Shown piece after piece: positions 43,942 to 56,143 of a stretch of 64,000 nucleotides of DNA. A program made the position numbers and the translations under genes. Source of the stretch: Warburgia ugandensis (taxonomy: Eukaryota > Streptophyta > Magnoliopsida > Canellales > Canellaceae); contig CP141136.1 in assembly GCA_035236585.1 (NCBI GenBank), forward strand, positions 53,399,136 through 53,463,135. The letters run 5' to 3'. Position 1 is the stretch's first letter. Each line of letters starts with the position of its first letter. Under the pieces are notes generated by a model. That model made no database searches, was not told the DNA's origin, and worked only from the letters and a program-made list of their open reading frames with translations.

Positions 43942-44612
43942 CCTCAGGTTGCAATATTTGTCAAGCAAACTCTTTAGGCACTGTCCAAGTTTGTTCATGC
44001 CGCTTGCCATTCCATTGTATAGTATAACTAACAAAGAAGTGTCTGATTCTCAAATAGATTGATTTTGCAACACTTTCTTCTCAATGGTGTTTTGATATTG
44101 TGCGTCATACGTTCATATTACTGATTCGAAATGTGTTCATATCATGGCTAGTTTAATATGGAGCGTAGAGTCATGAAGCTATACTACGATGGCAACATCG
44201 ACGCTTTGCTGTCAAAACATCCCAAGTAATTCTCAAACAACTTTGGTATTTTGGTCAGTTGTATCTTTGTCGGAATAAATGTGAAAATTTGCTTGCTCAT
44301 GAATTTGAACTTCGTAATTAACTAAAGTGATAGGGTCAGCAACTAGTGAAAGATTGGCTGGATATCACTATCATCGGCCTAAAATTGGACAACTTAGAAT
44401 AGGTCCATCAATTTGACCCACATAAGATGGTGCAATCCTGGCCTACATCGTAACTCCATCCTGTGAGAAATGGAAAAATCAACGGTGTTGAATATTTGTT
44501 CAACTTTGGTGACTTGAAATAGCTGGTCTATTCTTGTCTTCTTTTTCGGTTTTTTTCCCTTTTCTAGGTGGGAATGAAACATCCAGCATGGGCTTCGGGA
44601 GCACGAGGACAT
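43942..44612 (-). pseudogene. Unidentified minus-strand coding relic
   Basis: A 72-residue frame at 44394-44612 is followed on the same strand by shorter stretches with protein-like composition. One of these, near 44290, gives text like 'NYEVQIHEQANFHIYSD' and continues with few charged or low-complexity oddities. I do not recognise a family. It ends at the E2 LTR border, so E2 may have inserted into it. It could be a decayed host gene or part of another transposon. No function is proposed. Confidence 0.3.
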
Positions 44613-45400
44613 GATTCATCTCCGATTCTTTGGAATGATTGCACCCCACCATCTCTCTCTACATTCTCTTGTCGAGAACTCTCTCTTGCTCTTGCTCATT
44701 CGCTGTCATGACATGACTCTCTCTCTCTCTCTCACGAGGCAGGTGCATGTGAACACTATGATGATAATATCTTTATTAAATTATTGGTTGATAATAAATA
44801 TTTTTATTTTTTGGAGACCATTATTACCACCCATAATACTGAGGCAGTGGCAATCATATCAGTTGTCTTATTTTTTATGTGGAGGACAAACTTGACATTG
44901 AAATAATTCATAATTTAAAGGTCTCATTTATACATTTATTTTCTGCACTGAAGCGGACTGAACTCATGATCACCCACTGTACAAGGTGCACCTAACCGAA
45001 GCTCCCACTCCCACTCCCACTCCCGTACCCTACCCTTTATTATTTATTGTACTGCATTTTACGAGAAAAAACAGAAGATAACGAAAAGTTGCTGAAGAGA
45101 ACAATTTTTTAATTGCCCAGGAAATAACAGCCAAAATTCCCCTTCATAAGGCAACTTCTAGAGCCATTGCAAGAAATGGTAGCTAGCATCAGTTGCTCGA
45201 GTGTGATAGATATTCAAGATGAAACTATCTGCTGGTCATGGTGGGACCTATAGAGTCATCGTCGTATGGCTTGCACCTTGGCGATGTGTAGCCCCATGTG
45301 GTATCATCAGCACCTTATTTTATTTTATTATATTTTGGACTGCTACAAGCAAACAATTATAAAGCAAATTACACACACTCTCACTCATACACACTATAAA
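44613..45400. other. Intergenic stretch, no gene seen
   Basis: It contains a short (CT)n patch near 44718-44733 and a 'cactccc' triple repeat near 45008-45023. I see nothing else of note. Confidence 0.5.
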
Positions 45401-45659
45401 TCTATTCATTGTTGGCCCCCTTCCTATCAACTCAAGCTTTTAGGCTGATTAGTAAACTAACATGGTATTAAAGCTTTATTGACCAAAAGATCATATGTTC
45501 TTATTCTAAGACCTTCCATTTGTTAAATCCATGTGCAAACACCCAAAATAGCCTTTTATGTCGGAGTGTGTGTTAGATCATATGTTATTATTCTAAGATC
45601 ATATGGACTACTTTTGGCCCACTTTTTATCAACTTAAGATCTTAGGCTGGTTAGTACAA
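45401..45659 (+). repeat. Probable copia LTR end with primer site, partly duplicated
   Basis: The text '...tggcccccttcctatcaac' to 'agtaaactaaca' (to 45462) is followed by 'tggtattaaagc' (45463-45474), one or two changes from TGGTATCAGAGC, the initiator-methionine tRNA primer site of Ty1/copia elements. A diverged second copy of the same LTR end (about 45611-45659, 'tggcccactttttatcaac' to 'agtacaac') abuts the CACTA transposon. The copia gag relic beyond the transposon (59100 on) could belong to the same element; that is inference. Confidence 0.55.
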
Positions 45660-45680
45660 CACTATACACGAGGCTTTTAA
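45660..45680 (+). repeat. CACTA left terminal inverted repeat
   Basis: 'cactatacacgaggctttt' pairs imperfectly with the right end (58886-58906). The shared core is CACTA, then a GG(G)C block, then TTAAAGT. This is the site the transposase cuts. Confidence 0.85.
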
Positions 45681-45689
45681 AGTCAGCAT

Positions 45690-46225
45690 AAAGAAGTTGT
45701 TATATTAACCACCGACTTCATAAATATTTTACAAGTTAGTTAGAAATAAACAACTTCAAAAATGTAGACTCAAGAAGTCGTTTAATTCTAAATGACTTTA
45801 AAAGTCTAGTGTGAAGAGGAAAATTTTCGCAGGAAGGACTTTTAAAGGCATTTATTTCTAAATGACTTCAAAAGTTGTTGACATTTAAAATCATTTAGCT
45901 CTAAATGACTTTAAAGTAAGAAACATTTGAAGTCATTGAGGATAAGCAACTTTAAAAGTCAATAACTTTTGAAGTCACTTAGGCTATACAACTTCAAAAG
46001 TATACCAATAAATTTGGCGCAAAGATTATTTTACTCAGGAATGGACTTTTAAAGTCATTTGACTCTAAATGACTTCAAATGTCCATAACTTCTAAAGTCG
46101 TTTAGTCATAAACGACTCCAAAATTAAGCTGCATTTGAAGTCACTTGAGTCAAACGACTTTAAAAGTCCATTCTTACGTATGCTTTTGAAGTCATTTAGT
46201 ACTAAACGACTTCTAAAGTCCTTGT
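45690..46225. repeat. CACTA left subterminal repeat array
   Basis: Many copies of a unit such as 'taaatgacttcaaaagtc', in both orientations, form overlapping palindromes (for example around 46045-46110). In En/Spm elements such subterminal motifs bind the element-encoded regulatory protein (TnpA) and guide excision. Motif recognition here is inference; the repetition is directly visible. The units vary at the CpG-containing 'cgac' positions (cgact/tgact), as expected from methylation decay. Confidence 0.9.
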
Positions 46226-46230
46226 TCATT

Positions 46231-46239
46231 TATAAATAG
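46231..46239 (+). promoter_or_regulatory. TATA box of the transposase promoter
   Basis: 'tataaatag' lies just inside the left subterminal array and upstream of the transposase gene. That is where En/Spm promoters are found. The first exon and start codon are not resolved. Confidence 0.55.
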
Positions 46240-47589
46240 CTGACCACATATCATTTTTTTATATATCCACTTCTTCTCATGAGTAGCATGATGGCTTCTT
46301 CCTCTGGTCTTTATGCTTCTCTCTTTTTCCCTTCTTGCTTTCTATTTTAGATATTTTGACTGTTTGTGTCATGAAAAAAACTATAAATAAGCCATAACTT
46401 CTTTTGATGATAAATTTCTTTCTTGTTCTTAACTCTCTCTATTTTCATTTTACAGATCATATGGGTTTTCTCACTACAGATGATAGGGTTAAGAAGTATG
46501 TTAGATCATCCTGATTTTGCAAAAATCGTATGATTTCATTGAAAAAACAACTGCTTCTCTCTCTAACCCTCACTATTGGAGAAAGGTAGAATATTATGAT
46601 TTGTGGTTCTCATCCAAAATTAGGCTTTGATGAATAGTGGTGCTTATACTATCAACTTTTGGTCAAGAAAATTACAATACACTCTTTCTCTCTCCATAAC
46701 ATGGGTGTCACCTGAATATTAGGAGGCCAGATTTTGATGAAAAGGAACACATTTTCTCTTTGATCTTGTATTAATAAGATCTAATAATATGTAACATTTG
46801 ATATATATATAACACTGGATGCAATAAAAAATAATTTGATTTCCTTGTTCAAGTGTTTATTTATGTATATATATTATATGTTTGTGTGTAAAATGGGTTT
46901 CATTGGATATTTATGTAAGATATTGTAATGTACAAAATTCAAATAAATATATAATTAAAATAAAAGTCATTTGCTATAAACAACTTTAAAATTCTACACT
47001 TTCAAAGTCATTTGCAACAAACAATTTCAATTTTACTAGTCTGTTTTAAGAGTTATTTCGTTAACTTTGGCTGTGCTTTTTGGGACTGTTCATAATCTAT
47101 ACACAAAAACTAAGCTAGATTTCTGTTTGACTACCCCTCAACCAAATCCTACATGTGAATTAGAACTACATTCACAAATCACGATTGATATCAATTTTTT
47201 AGTGTTAGTTAATATCTCTTTGATAACAAGTCTCCATATATATTTGCTTTAATTTCTTGTGATAATGGACAACTATGCTTGAATGACTATAATAAGAACA
47301 TTAAAAGAATATGAGAAGGGAACAGAAATTTCATAGAGTTCACACTTAGGGCAAGTGTTGATTGTAATCGCAGGCGTTGTCCATGATCAAAATGTGAAAA
47401 CTTCAAAAAAGTAACTCTAGGGGTGTTGAGACAACACTTATGCTTTAATGGAATTAATGCAAGTTAGCACCCATGAATTTGTCATGGAGAAGAACTTCCA
47501 CATAGGCTCTCAACAAGGCCTAAAAATTATGATCAAGGCACTGTAGGAAGTGTTGGAGACAGTACAACTATACCGATATTTTAAAATGC
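46240..47589 (+). other. CACTA 5' region: leader and introns, plus a small repeat patch
   Basis: No convincing exon. The stretch 46960-47035 has more degenerate subterminal-type units ('aaagtcatttgctataaa'). The rest is AT-rich and fits 5' untranslated or intron sequence. Confidence 0.5.
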
Positions 47590-48465
47590 ATACGATGACT
47601 TTCTAGATGACCCTGAGCAATTTCATACTACATTAGACTATGAGCCATTGTACCCTGAGTGTAAAGATTATACCAAGCTATCAATAGTGGTAGAACTTTA
47701 CAATGTGAAATCAAGAATTGATTTTTTAGATCAAGGTTTTACAGAAGTCTTGAAAGTAGTGGGTAAGATACTACTGAATCATAATAAATTGGCAAGGTCC
47801 ACATGAGAGGCAAAAAAAACCTTGACTGCACTAGGGTTAAAGTATGAGAAGATACTTGCATGTCTCAATGATTGCATCTTATATAGGAAGGAGTACAAGG
47901 ATAAAACTGCATGCCAAACTTGTGGACAATCAAGACAAAAGTTAAAGAAGAATTCAACTAACATAGTTCCAGACGTTCCTACAAAGGTTCTATGGTACTT
48001 CCCCCCTATTCCAAGGTTCAAAAGAATATTCCATATAATAGAAATAACAAAGAAATTAGTATGGCATGCCAAGGGCAGAGTAATTAATAGCTTTTGATGC
48101 TATTTAGTAGATAGCCCATCATGGAAGCTCGTAAATTTCATGTGGCCTAATTTTGGTGAATCTAAAAACTTACTATGTGCATTATCTACCCATAGGATTA
48201 ATCCTCATGGTTCAATGACTAGTAAGTGTAGTTGTTGGCCTATTATATTAGTTTGTTACAACCTCTCACCATCTCTCTACATGAAGAGGAAGTGCATGAT
48301 GTTAACTATGTTAATATTGGGTCCAAAGAAGCTAGGAAATGATATTGGTGTGTACTTGTCTCTTTGATTGATGATCTTAAGACAATATGGGACATATGCA
48401 TTGAAGCATATGACGCATACAGGAAAGAGTCGTTCACCCTAAAGGCTATACTATTGTGGACAATA
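47590..48465 (+). pseudogene. CACTA TNP2-like transposase, N-terminal half
   Basis: Plus-strand frames give the ordered conserved blocks of the transposase family tnp2: 'EPLYPECKDYTKLSIVVELY', then 'ALGLKYEKILACLNDCILYR', 'CQTCGQSRQ', 'VLWYFPPIPRFKRIF', 'RINPHGSMTSKCSCWP', and 'MLTMLILGPKKLGNDIGVYL'. The protein would bind the ends and cut the element out. At least two frameshifts or stops interrupt it; the frames are 47822-48097 and 48140-48367, with text on both sides. It ends near 48465 in 'LLWTICDF', where intact relatives continue with about a hundred more residues before the block that opens the next feature. This suggests an internal deletion at that point. Confidence 0.88.
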
Positions 48466-49380
48466 TGCGACTTTCTTGTGTACCCCATGTGCTTGATGTC
48501 ATGCACATTGAGAAGAATGTGTGTGAAAGCTTGACCAGTACCTTGCTTAATATCCCAGGAAAAGCAAAGGATGGACTTGTAGCTAGAATGGATCTTATGA
48601 AGATGGGTTTAAAGAGGAAGTTGCATCCAGAGGATAGGGGCAATCAAAGAACATATCTGCCTAAAGCAAATTATATGCTCGATAGAGAGGAGAGGAGAAT
48701 AATGTGTAAAACCCTGTTCGAGCTCAAAGTCCCAAATGGCTACTCTTCAAACTTCAAAAACATTTTCTCCATGGAAGAGCTGAAATTGTTGGAGATGAAG
48801 TCCCACAATTGGCATGCATTGATACAACAACTCTTTCCCATAGGGTGTTACTGGACAAAGTTATGGGAGCTATTACAAAATTCTGCTACTTCTTTATTGC
48901 TGTGTACAAGAAAGTGGTGGATGTTTCAAAATTATAAGAAATTCAAGGTCATCTAGTGACAACTTTATGTCAGCTTGAGACAATCTTCCCACCATCCTTC
49001 TTTGATATCATGGTACACTTAATAATGTACCTCATTGATGAAGTTAGACTCAATGGTTCAGTTTACTTGCAATGGATATACCCATTAGAGAGATATATGA
49101 AAATTTTAAAAGGGTATGTATGTAATCACAACTAGTTAGAGGGGTGTATAGTCAAATGTTATATTACAGAGGAAGTAGTGGAGTTTTGCACAAAGTACTT
49201 AGTAGGAGTGGATGCGATTAGAATCCCAAGAAAGAAACAATCAATTGCATTTCATGATCCCAAGGTTTGCAAACCTCTATCAAGGGGTCATGCATCGATC
49301 ATTGACTATAAAGAATAAGACCATGTGCATCATTATGTGTTGCAAAATGTAGATCAACTCCAACCATGCATTGAGTAAGT
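48456..49380 (+). pseudogene. CACTA TNP2-like transposase, middle part
   Basis: The 166-residue frame 48456-48956 begins 'CVPHVLDVMHIEKNVCESLT' and holds 'LLNIPGKAKDGLVARMDL', the HIEKN block and the GKxKD block of plant CACTA transposases. Further on, the strand encodes 'PPSFFDIMVHL' (near 48990) and 'WIYPLERYMKILKGYVCN' (near 49075), with shifts between frames. A likely splice donor 'ttga|gtaagt' lies at about 49374. Stops and shifts make it non-functional. Confidence 0.88.
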
Positions 49381-49700
49381 TGATCATACACTTATGTAAA
49401 ATTTAATTATTGATGGTTATATTTTCTTTGATCACTCCATTAATTTGTGGGTGTGTGTGGGTGTGTGTGTGCGCATAATGAACACATGAATGTACTAAAG
49501 GCAAAGAATCCAAGTTAGGCAAAGAAATAGAAGTGGCTACAATTTGAGCATTATCGTACTTTCATTACTTTAACTCCATAAGAAGGTAAAATGAAAGAAT
49601 TCTCACTTAATATTAATAAACTACATTCTGTATGTATGTATATATATAATATTACTTAATTGCAATAATCACATATCCTACTTAATATGTATATACACAA
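49375..49700 (+). other. Likely CACTA transposase intron
   Basis: It opens with 'gtaagt', is AT-rich, carries a (GT)-rich patch (49448-49472), and precedes the next coding block, which starts about 49700-49755. The exact acceptor is not certain. Confidence 0.45.
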
Positions 49701-50322
49701 ATTCAAGATCAACAAGAAGTAGCAGGCAATGGTATATCCAAAACCTTAGGCTAGATGGTAATGGGACCACAACTAGAAGTAATAAAATATATTGGATATG
49801 CCATCAATGGCTATTACTTTTACACGAAAGACCTTGATAACTCAAGAGTGCAACGGAATAGTGAAGTTAGCTTAGTTGCCAATGCTACATTCTTTTCCAA
49901 TTCAAAGGATAATAGGCCAATAGAGGCTGATGATATTTATTGCATATTTATAAGAGATACATGTGCCTTAGTTTATACTTTCAGAACTATGGTTGTGTAT
50001 GAGTGGGATGGGTTGGAACACAACAAAGACAACATTAAAATTGATGCCCTTGATTGACATTGGTTGACCTTAATAGGATCGGCTATAAAAATAATCAATT
50101 TATTTTAGCATATCAAGCAAAACAAGTATTTTACATGCAATATAAATGTGATAAGAGATTATTAACTATTTTATCATCCTATCTGAGGGATTTTTATGAT
50201 GAAAACAACCTAGGAGATACTGAAATAGATTACCCTTCTATTATCAAAACAATCCCTTTAATTGAAGTAGTACTTGGTGAGAATGAGGATTATATATATG
50301 ACAATGGTGAGGAGAGTGCTTA
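49700..50322 (+). pseudogene. CACTA TNP2-like transposase, C-terminal part
   Basis: Frames 49755-50057 and 50054-50323 overlap by four bases in different phase. The first has 'YAINGYYFYTKDLDNSRVQR' and 'DDIYCIFIRDTCALVYTF'; in relatives this is the NG..F.t..r...QNSGV block. The second has 'VDLNRIGYKNNQFILAYQAK' and 'QVFYMQ', the final conserved block (family form '.dpFILAsQaqQVFYv.D'). It ends at a stop after an acidic tail. A frameshift or small intron lies at about 50055. Confidence 0.85.
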
Positions 50323-50373
50323 GGTTTGAAAACTATATATAGTTGGGGGTATGTGGATAGTATTAGTGAATTG

Positions 50374-50407
<34 letters not shown>

Positions 50408-50589
50408 CTATATTTATAATTAGCTCTTTTGTCATGAGCTATATGGAATTATAAGTGAGCTATATGTGTGCACAAAGAATGCATAAATCAATGTTACCTA
50501 TCAAAAAAAAATTAGTTTCATTGTGTATTAATTGTTAGAAATTGTAAAGTACTAACATAAAATATATATTTTTAATTAAAAATCATTTA
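50323..50589. repeat. CACTA spacer with (TA)n run
   Basis: It includes a (TA)n tract at about 50378-50405 downstream of the transposase stop. No gene is seen. Confidence 0.6.
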
Positions 50590-50794
50590 TAAAATCATTT
50601 CATTTAGTATAATTGACTTTAAAAGTATGTTACTTTTAAAGTTGTTTAGTGTTAAATGACTTTAAAAGTAGAGACTTTTAAAGTCATTTATATGTAAATT
50701 ACTTTAATAATATATATACTTTTAAAGTCATTTATCACTAAATGACTTTAAAAGTAGACACTATTAAAGTTGTTTACACTAAATGACTTCATTA
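50590..50794. repeat. Internal subterminal-type repeat array in the CACTA
   Basis: About eight copies of 'aaatgactttaaaagta'-type units, again in both orientations, lie in the middle of the element and not at its ends. They favour 'actttaaaagt' over the 'acttcaaaagt' common at the right end. The Tekay-like LTR begins at its right edge. Confidence 0.88.
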
Positions 50795-52049
50795 TGTACA
50801 ACCAAATTTAGCACAAAAAATGATCAACTAAATTTACACTATCATTACGTAACATCTTCAATTTTTAAATAACAATTTACAAAAATTTTGAATTATGAGA
50901 AATTAGATTCAAAAGAAAATAATTTTGAAATTCTCAATTTTTGGAGTTCTAGAAAGTGAAATTTTTATAGACATCAAATCTAATGTTAATACCTCAACAT
51001 GGGATTATACAAAAAAAATGATTCTTACAACCCTAAGTTTACTGAAATCAGAATTCGAACGAATTCATTTTAATTTTCTTGAAAAGGGCAACTTGGTAAT
51101 TTTACATAGTAGGACCCACTTGTAGAAATTTGAGAATTGAGTAGCTCTCATTTATATTTTTACTATAATTATATAACTAAACAATTAAGTAGTAAAAATA
51201 ATATAATTTTCAATTGTAAATTTTTTCAAAGTTAAATTTATTCAATAAATAGAGGGGGCCATTTTGATAATGGCACCCCCTCCCACTTAAGTACTCTTAG
51301 TCAATGAAAAAAGAATAGACCCAAGTTTGATCTCAAAAACCCAACAAGAGAATAAAAACCCTAGCAGAGCTGGCCTAGAGAGAAGAAAGGAGAGAGAAGA
51401 GAGGGGAGAGGAATAGAGGAGCGACACCGATCGGTGATGCCAAGGAGATGCCGACAACATCCATTCAATGCCAACAAAGCATGTTTGATGCCGATCGACG
51501 ACCCCCAAATCGGCATGTGTAGCTAAGGAAAACTACCAGTGAGAAGGAGGGGAAGAAAAAGAGGAAGAAGAAGAAGGGGGAGAAGGAGAAGGAGAAGGAG
51601 AGGAAGAGAGAAGGAGAAAGTGGGGCCAATCTAGGCCGCTAGTGCCATTCAACACTAATGGCACCTAGACATTGACTAGTTGAGAAAAAAATGATGGTGA
51701 GAAGAAGGGGGAGAAAAAAGAGGAGAAGAAAAGGAGGAAAAAGAAGAAGGAGAGGACAAGAAAGAGGGGACATCACTGACCAAGCTATTGTGGACACAGA
51801 AAAAGCTTAGACCAATGCACAGGTGCAAAAACCCGATTTGACAGAAGAAGGGGGAGAAGAAAGAAGAGGAAAGGAAAAAGAAAGCTTTTTTTAGGTAGAT
51901 ATTCCGAATTTATTTCGTGGTTTTGATGGATTTGTGCATGGATGAGTATGATTTGAATGTTTTTTATTTCATTTGGATATATGAACATGATTTGAGTAAA
52001 TGAGACATGATTCTATTAGGATGAGATGCATGTTTTATTAGAGACTAGC

Positions 52050-53390
<1,341 letters not shown>

Positions 53391-53640
53391 TTGCTACATA
53401 TGTTAGATATTGTATGTTTATGTGAATAGATGGAGATGGAGTCTCCTTTATTTATTTTTTCACTTAAACGGTGTTTATCAGAGACATCACATTTGCATGA
53501 GTAAAATGTGTAAGTCAGAAAAATAGAGAAGACACTGCCGAATTTTTGGTAGAAAAGTATAGCTCATTTCTCTGAAAATCTTGATTTTTGAAAAAGAAAC
53601 ACGACACTCAAGATTTTAAATGCCATTTCATCTTACCGTG

Positions 53641-54215
53641 TTTTAAGAACTAAAGATGGGTGTATGTATGTGCTTAAGGACAAGCGGTAACTAAATTCCT
53701 AAGAATATAGATGGAGTAAAAGGGACTAAAATTGAAGCAAATACACGCTTGTTTTCCAAAACTAATCAATATGTGGTCCTAGTGCACGCTTGATCATTTT
53801 AATAAATTTGCTATGTGATGGCTAGAATCATGTAAGTTAATATTACTTTACTTATATCCTAATTTACTTAGAATCATGCAAGTTAACATTGCTTTACTTA
53901 TATCCTTATTTACTTAGAATCATGCAAGTTAACATTGCTTCACTTAAAATCATGCAAATTAATTTCTAGGTTTAGTTTTCAAAAAGTTTAATTTTAAAAT
54001 TATCTATACTTTGGAAAGTTTCTATTTCCATGCATGTTTTATCTAATTTTCTTTTTATTTGTTTGCAACATATGTCATGTCAGTTTGTTTTCTTTAAATG
54101 AATTACATGGGATTTTTTTATGTCATAGTTCTAATATCAATATGTTCTTCTTTGTAGTAATGATGAGTCATAGTTCTAATATCATTATGTTCTTCTTTGT
54201 AGTAATGATGGAATG
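53641..54215. repeat. CACTA spacer with two tandem repeats
   Basis: A 46-bp unit ('aatcatgcaagttaacattg' and on) is repeated about three times at 53826-53960. A 45-bp unit ('tcatagttctaatatcaata' and on) is repeated twice at 54123-54212. The second array runs up to the start of the next gene. Confidence 0.85.
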
Positions 54216-55400
54216 AGAAGAACATCAAACTAAAGATTATGAACACAATGAAGAGCACGAACAAGAGGCCAACATAAGCACTACTCCAAAGAGAAAGAGA
54301 AAATGACGAACAACAATGGAAAAGGTTAACAAGAGAAAGTCTAAGGGAATTAAAGAAACTATGCAATACAACAGTAGAGGGCAAGAGATTGGTGAGACTA
54401 TAGCCGCTTATGGTATCTTCCTCTGCGCTATAGTAAAAAGCATAGTTCTTATCACATTTGAGGATTGGAGACTTATTCCATCCTTCACAAAAGTTTCAAC
54501 ATGGAAAACGGTGAGGGTATGTAAACATTAAGTACATGCATTGTAGAATTTATAACTCGCCCTATTTTCAAATATAGTAATTTGATGTGTACTTTGCAAA
54601 TTGCCTTTGACGTGCTTGATGATAAGAAGATGCATGCTTTATAAGGGGCTAGTGAGCAATGGAGAAAATGGAAAGACTACCTTGTTCACAATTACATGGC
54701 TTCATATGTCAATGATCCATCGAGGTTGTACATGGTGCCTTCCATTCACTCTAACATCATTGACCAGAAGGTTTGGAATGCATTTGTATAGAATCACACT
54801 TTTGCTAAATTTGAGGTATGTGCAAAAACATTGTTTCACTTATGTAATTACATGTAACATTGGATTATTGTACATACAAATGTGCAGACAAAGAGTGGAA
54901 AGGGAAGAAAGTTGCATGAAACAAGTATGCAGCATCACCTATCCAAGTTGGGCTGCACTCGCTTAAAAGAGCTTGAAGTAAGCATCTGTGATAATTCATC
55001 CCTTATCAATTTAATTCTACTATAGTTATAGACATGTTGTTCTCTAACTATACTACCTTTGCTCGACAGCAAAAGAAAAATGGGACTACAGAACTCATTG
55101 ATCGCTCCATGCTGTAGAAGATGGAACATTCAGTGGGCCATACTAGCCACAAGTTCTCAAATGAAAGCACTTCGTAAATTGCTTCTGGCATAATAAGTAG
55201 TTCCACATGTCAATAAATTTTATGCAATTAATTAGATGACATGATCATGTCTTTCTAATTAAATTTTGCAGGACATTCTTACCTAAGAAAGCACAACTAT
55301 AGGAACTCTAAGAAGCACTGCTGCCAACGAGGACATCCTATATGGGGCTATGGGCAATAAGGACAACCCTAGTTGAGTTAGGGGCATGGGTTGTGGTGTT
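54216..55400 (+). pseudogene. CACTA second gene, En/Spm-type transposase domain
   Basis: Short plus-strand coding blocks separated by AT-rich stretches with splice-like borders. 54316-54531 has 'YNSRGQEIGETIAAYGIF' and 'VLITFEDWRLIPSFTKVSTW', the usual 'GQpiG ... dWr.vp' region. About 54600-54800 has 'SEQWRKWKDYLVHNYM'. About 54890-54980 has 'GRKLHETSMQHHLSKLGCTR'. This is the Transposase_24 / plant Ptta-En/Spm domain of CACTA second genes, thought to be the TnpA-like partner that binds subterminal repeats. Gene structure is inferred, and stops are present in several blocks. Confidence 0.72.
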
Positions 55401-55660
55401 GTTCCTTCTAAATTCTTTGGTAAAGGACATTTACCTAAAGTTCAAGATGATGAGGAGGCCTACAATAAGCTCATTGAGAAAATAAAGAATGATATATTTA
55501 GTCAGTTGTGGGAGGGAGGTTTGATGATTGTTACTCCATACCCTACACATAATTCTCACAACACCCATGTACCTCCATCAAATGTGAGCTGCAATTCCCT
55601 ACTAAACAAGTTAATGAAGGACATCTGGCGACCCTCGAAAAGGAAATTCCCACCCAAGAG
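55386..55660 (+). pseudogene. CACTA second gene, downstream exon with 'GxGxGVxPxxxFG' block
   Basis: The frame opening at 55386 reads 'MGCGVVPSKFFGKGHLPKVQ', which fits the conserved 'RGvGsgv.pt.yfg' block C-terminal of the En/Spm domain. Preceding bases in the same frame encode 'GAMGNKDNPS'. The exon runs to about 55660, where GT and TA runs begin. The frame's extension through the microsatellite is an artefact. Confidence 0.65.

Positions 55661-55753
<93 letters not shown>
55661..55753. repeat. Compound (GT)n(TA)n(GA)n microsatellite
   Basis: Three dinucleotide tracts in sequence (about 5 GT, 19 TA and 22 GA units), in a probable intron of the CACTA second gene. Confidence 0.95.
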
Positions 55754-55756
<3 letters not shown>

Positions 55757-55827
55757 AACTAAAAAATTTCATTGTCCTTCTATAATAATTCTCTATCTCA
55801 ACCTCTCTATTGTATATTTGATTTGCA

Positions 55828-56143
55828 GATGGGTCAATTCCTATTGGCCCTAAATTCCCATCAAAACATTGTGATAGTTGGTTCATTCTATGAGCATGAG
55901 TCAAACATATTGCATGGAATTAGTATGCCACCACATACTAAGTGAGTGTCCATTACCATGGATTTGAATGCCAATACCTGCCTACCATTCCCATTGGAAA
56001 TGAAAAATATTGTAATTGTTAAGCAGGCAATTGCATATCATGTCACTTGGCCAAAGGCACTAGTCATTCTTATAGAGTCCATGGTATGTATCTTATCTTA
56101 CTACCTTCCTCATCAATATTTTTTAGCTAGAGACCTCAATTAA
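55828..56143 (+). pseudogene. CACTA second gene, exon with 'HVTWPK' block
   Basis: The upstream part (from about 55828) reads 'MGQFLLALNSHQN' in one frame. Frame 55946-56143 gives 'MSITMDLNANTCLPFPLEMK' and 'QAIAYHVTWPKALVIL'. The last is the conserved 'lpi.......vg.av.chV.WPk.lV' region that ends the En/Spm domain and precedes the protease domain in plant CACTA second genes. The exon ends near 'tccatg|gtatgt', a good donor at about 56082. Confidence 0.75.

Noticed and set aside
45690-46225. CRISPR-like array of short spaced repeats
   Set aside because: Repeat orientation alternates, spacers are irregular and short, and it lies at a CACTA end in plant DNA; these are subterminal transposon repeats.
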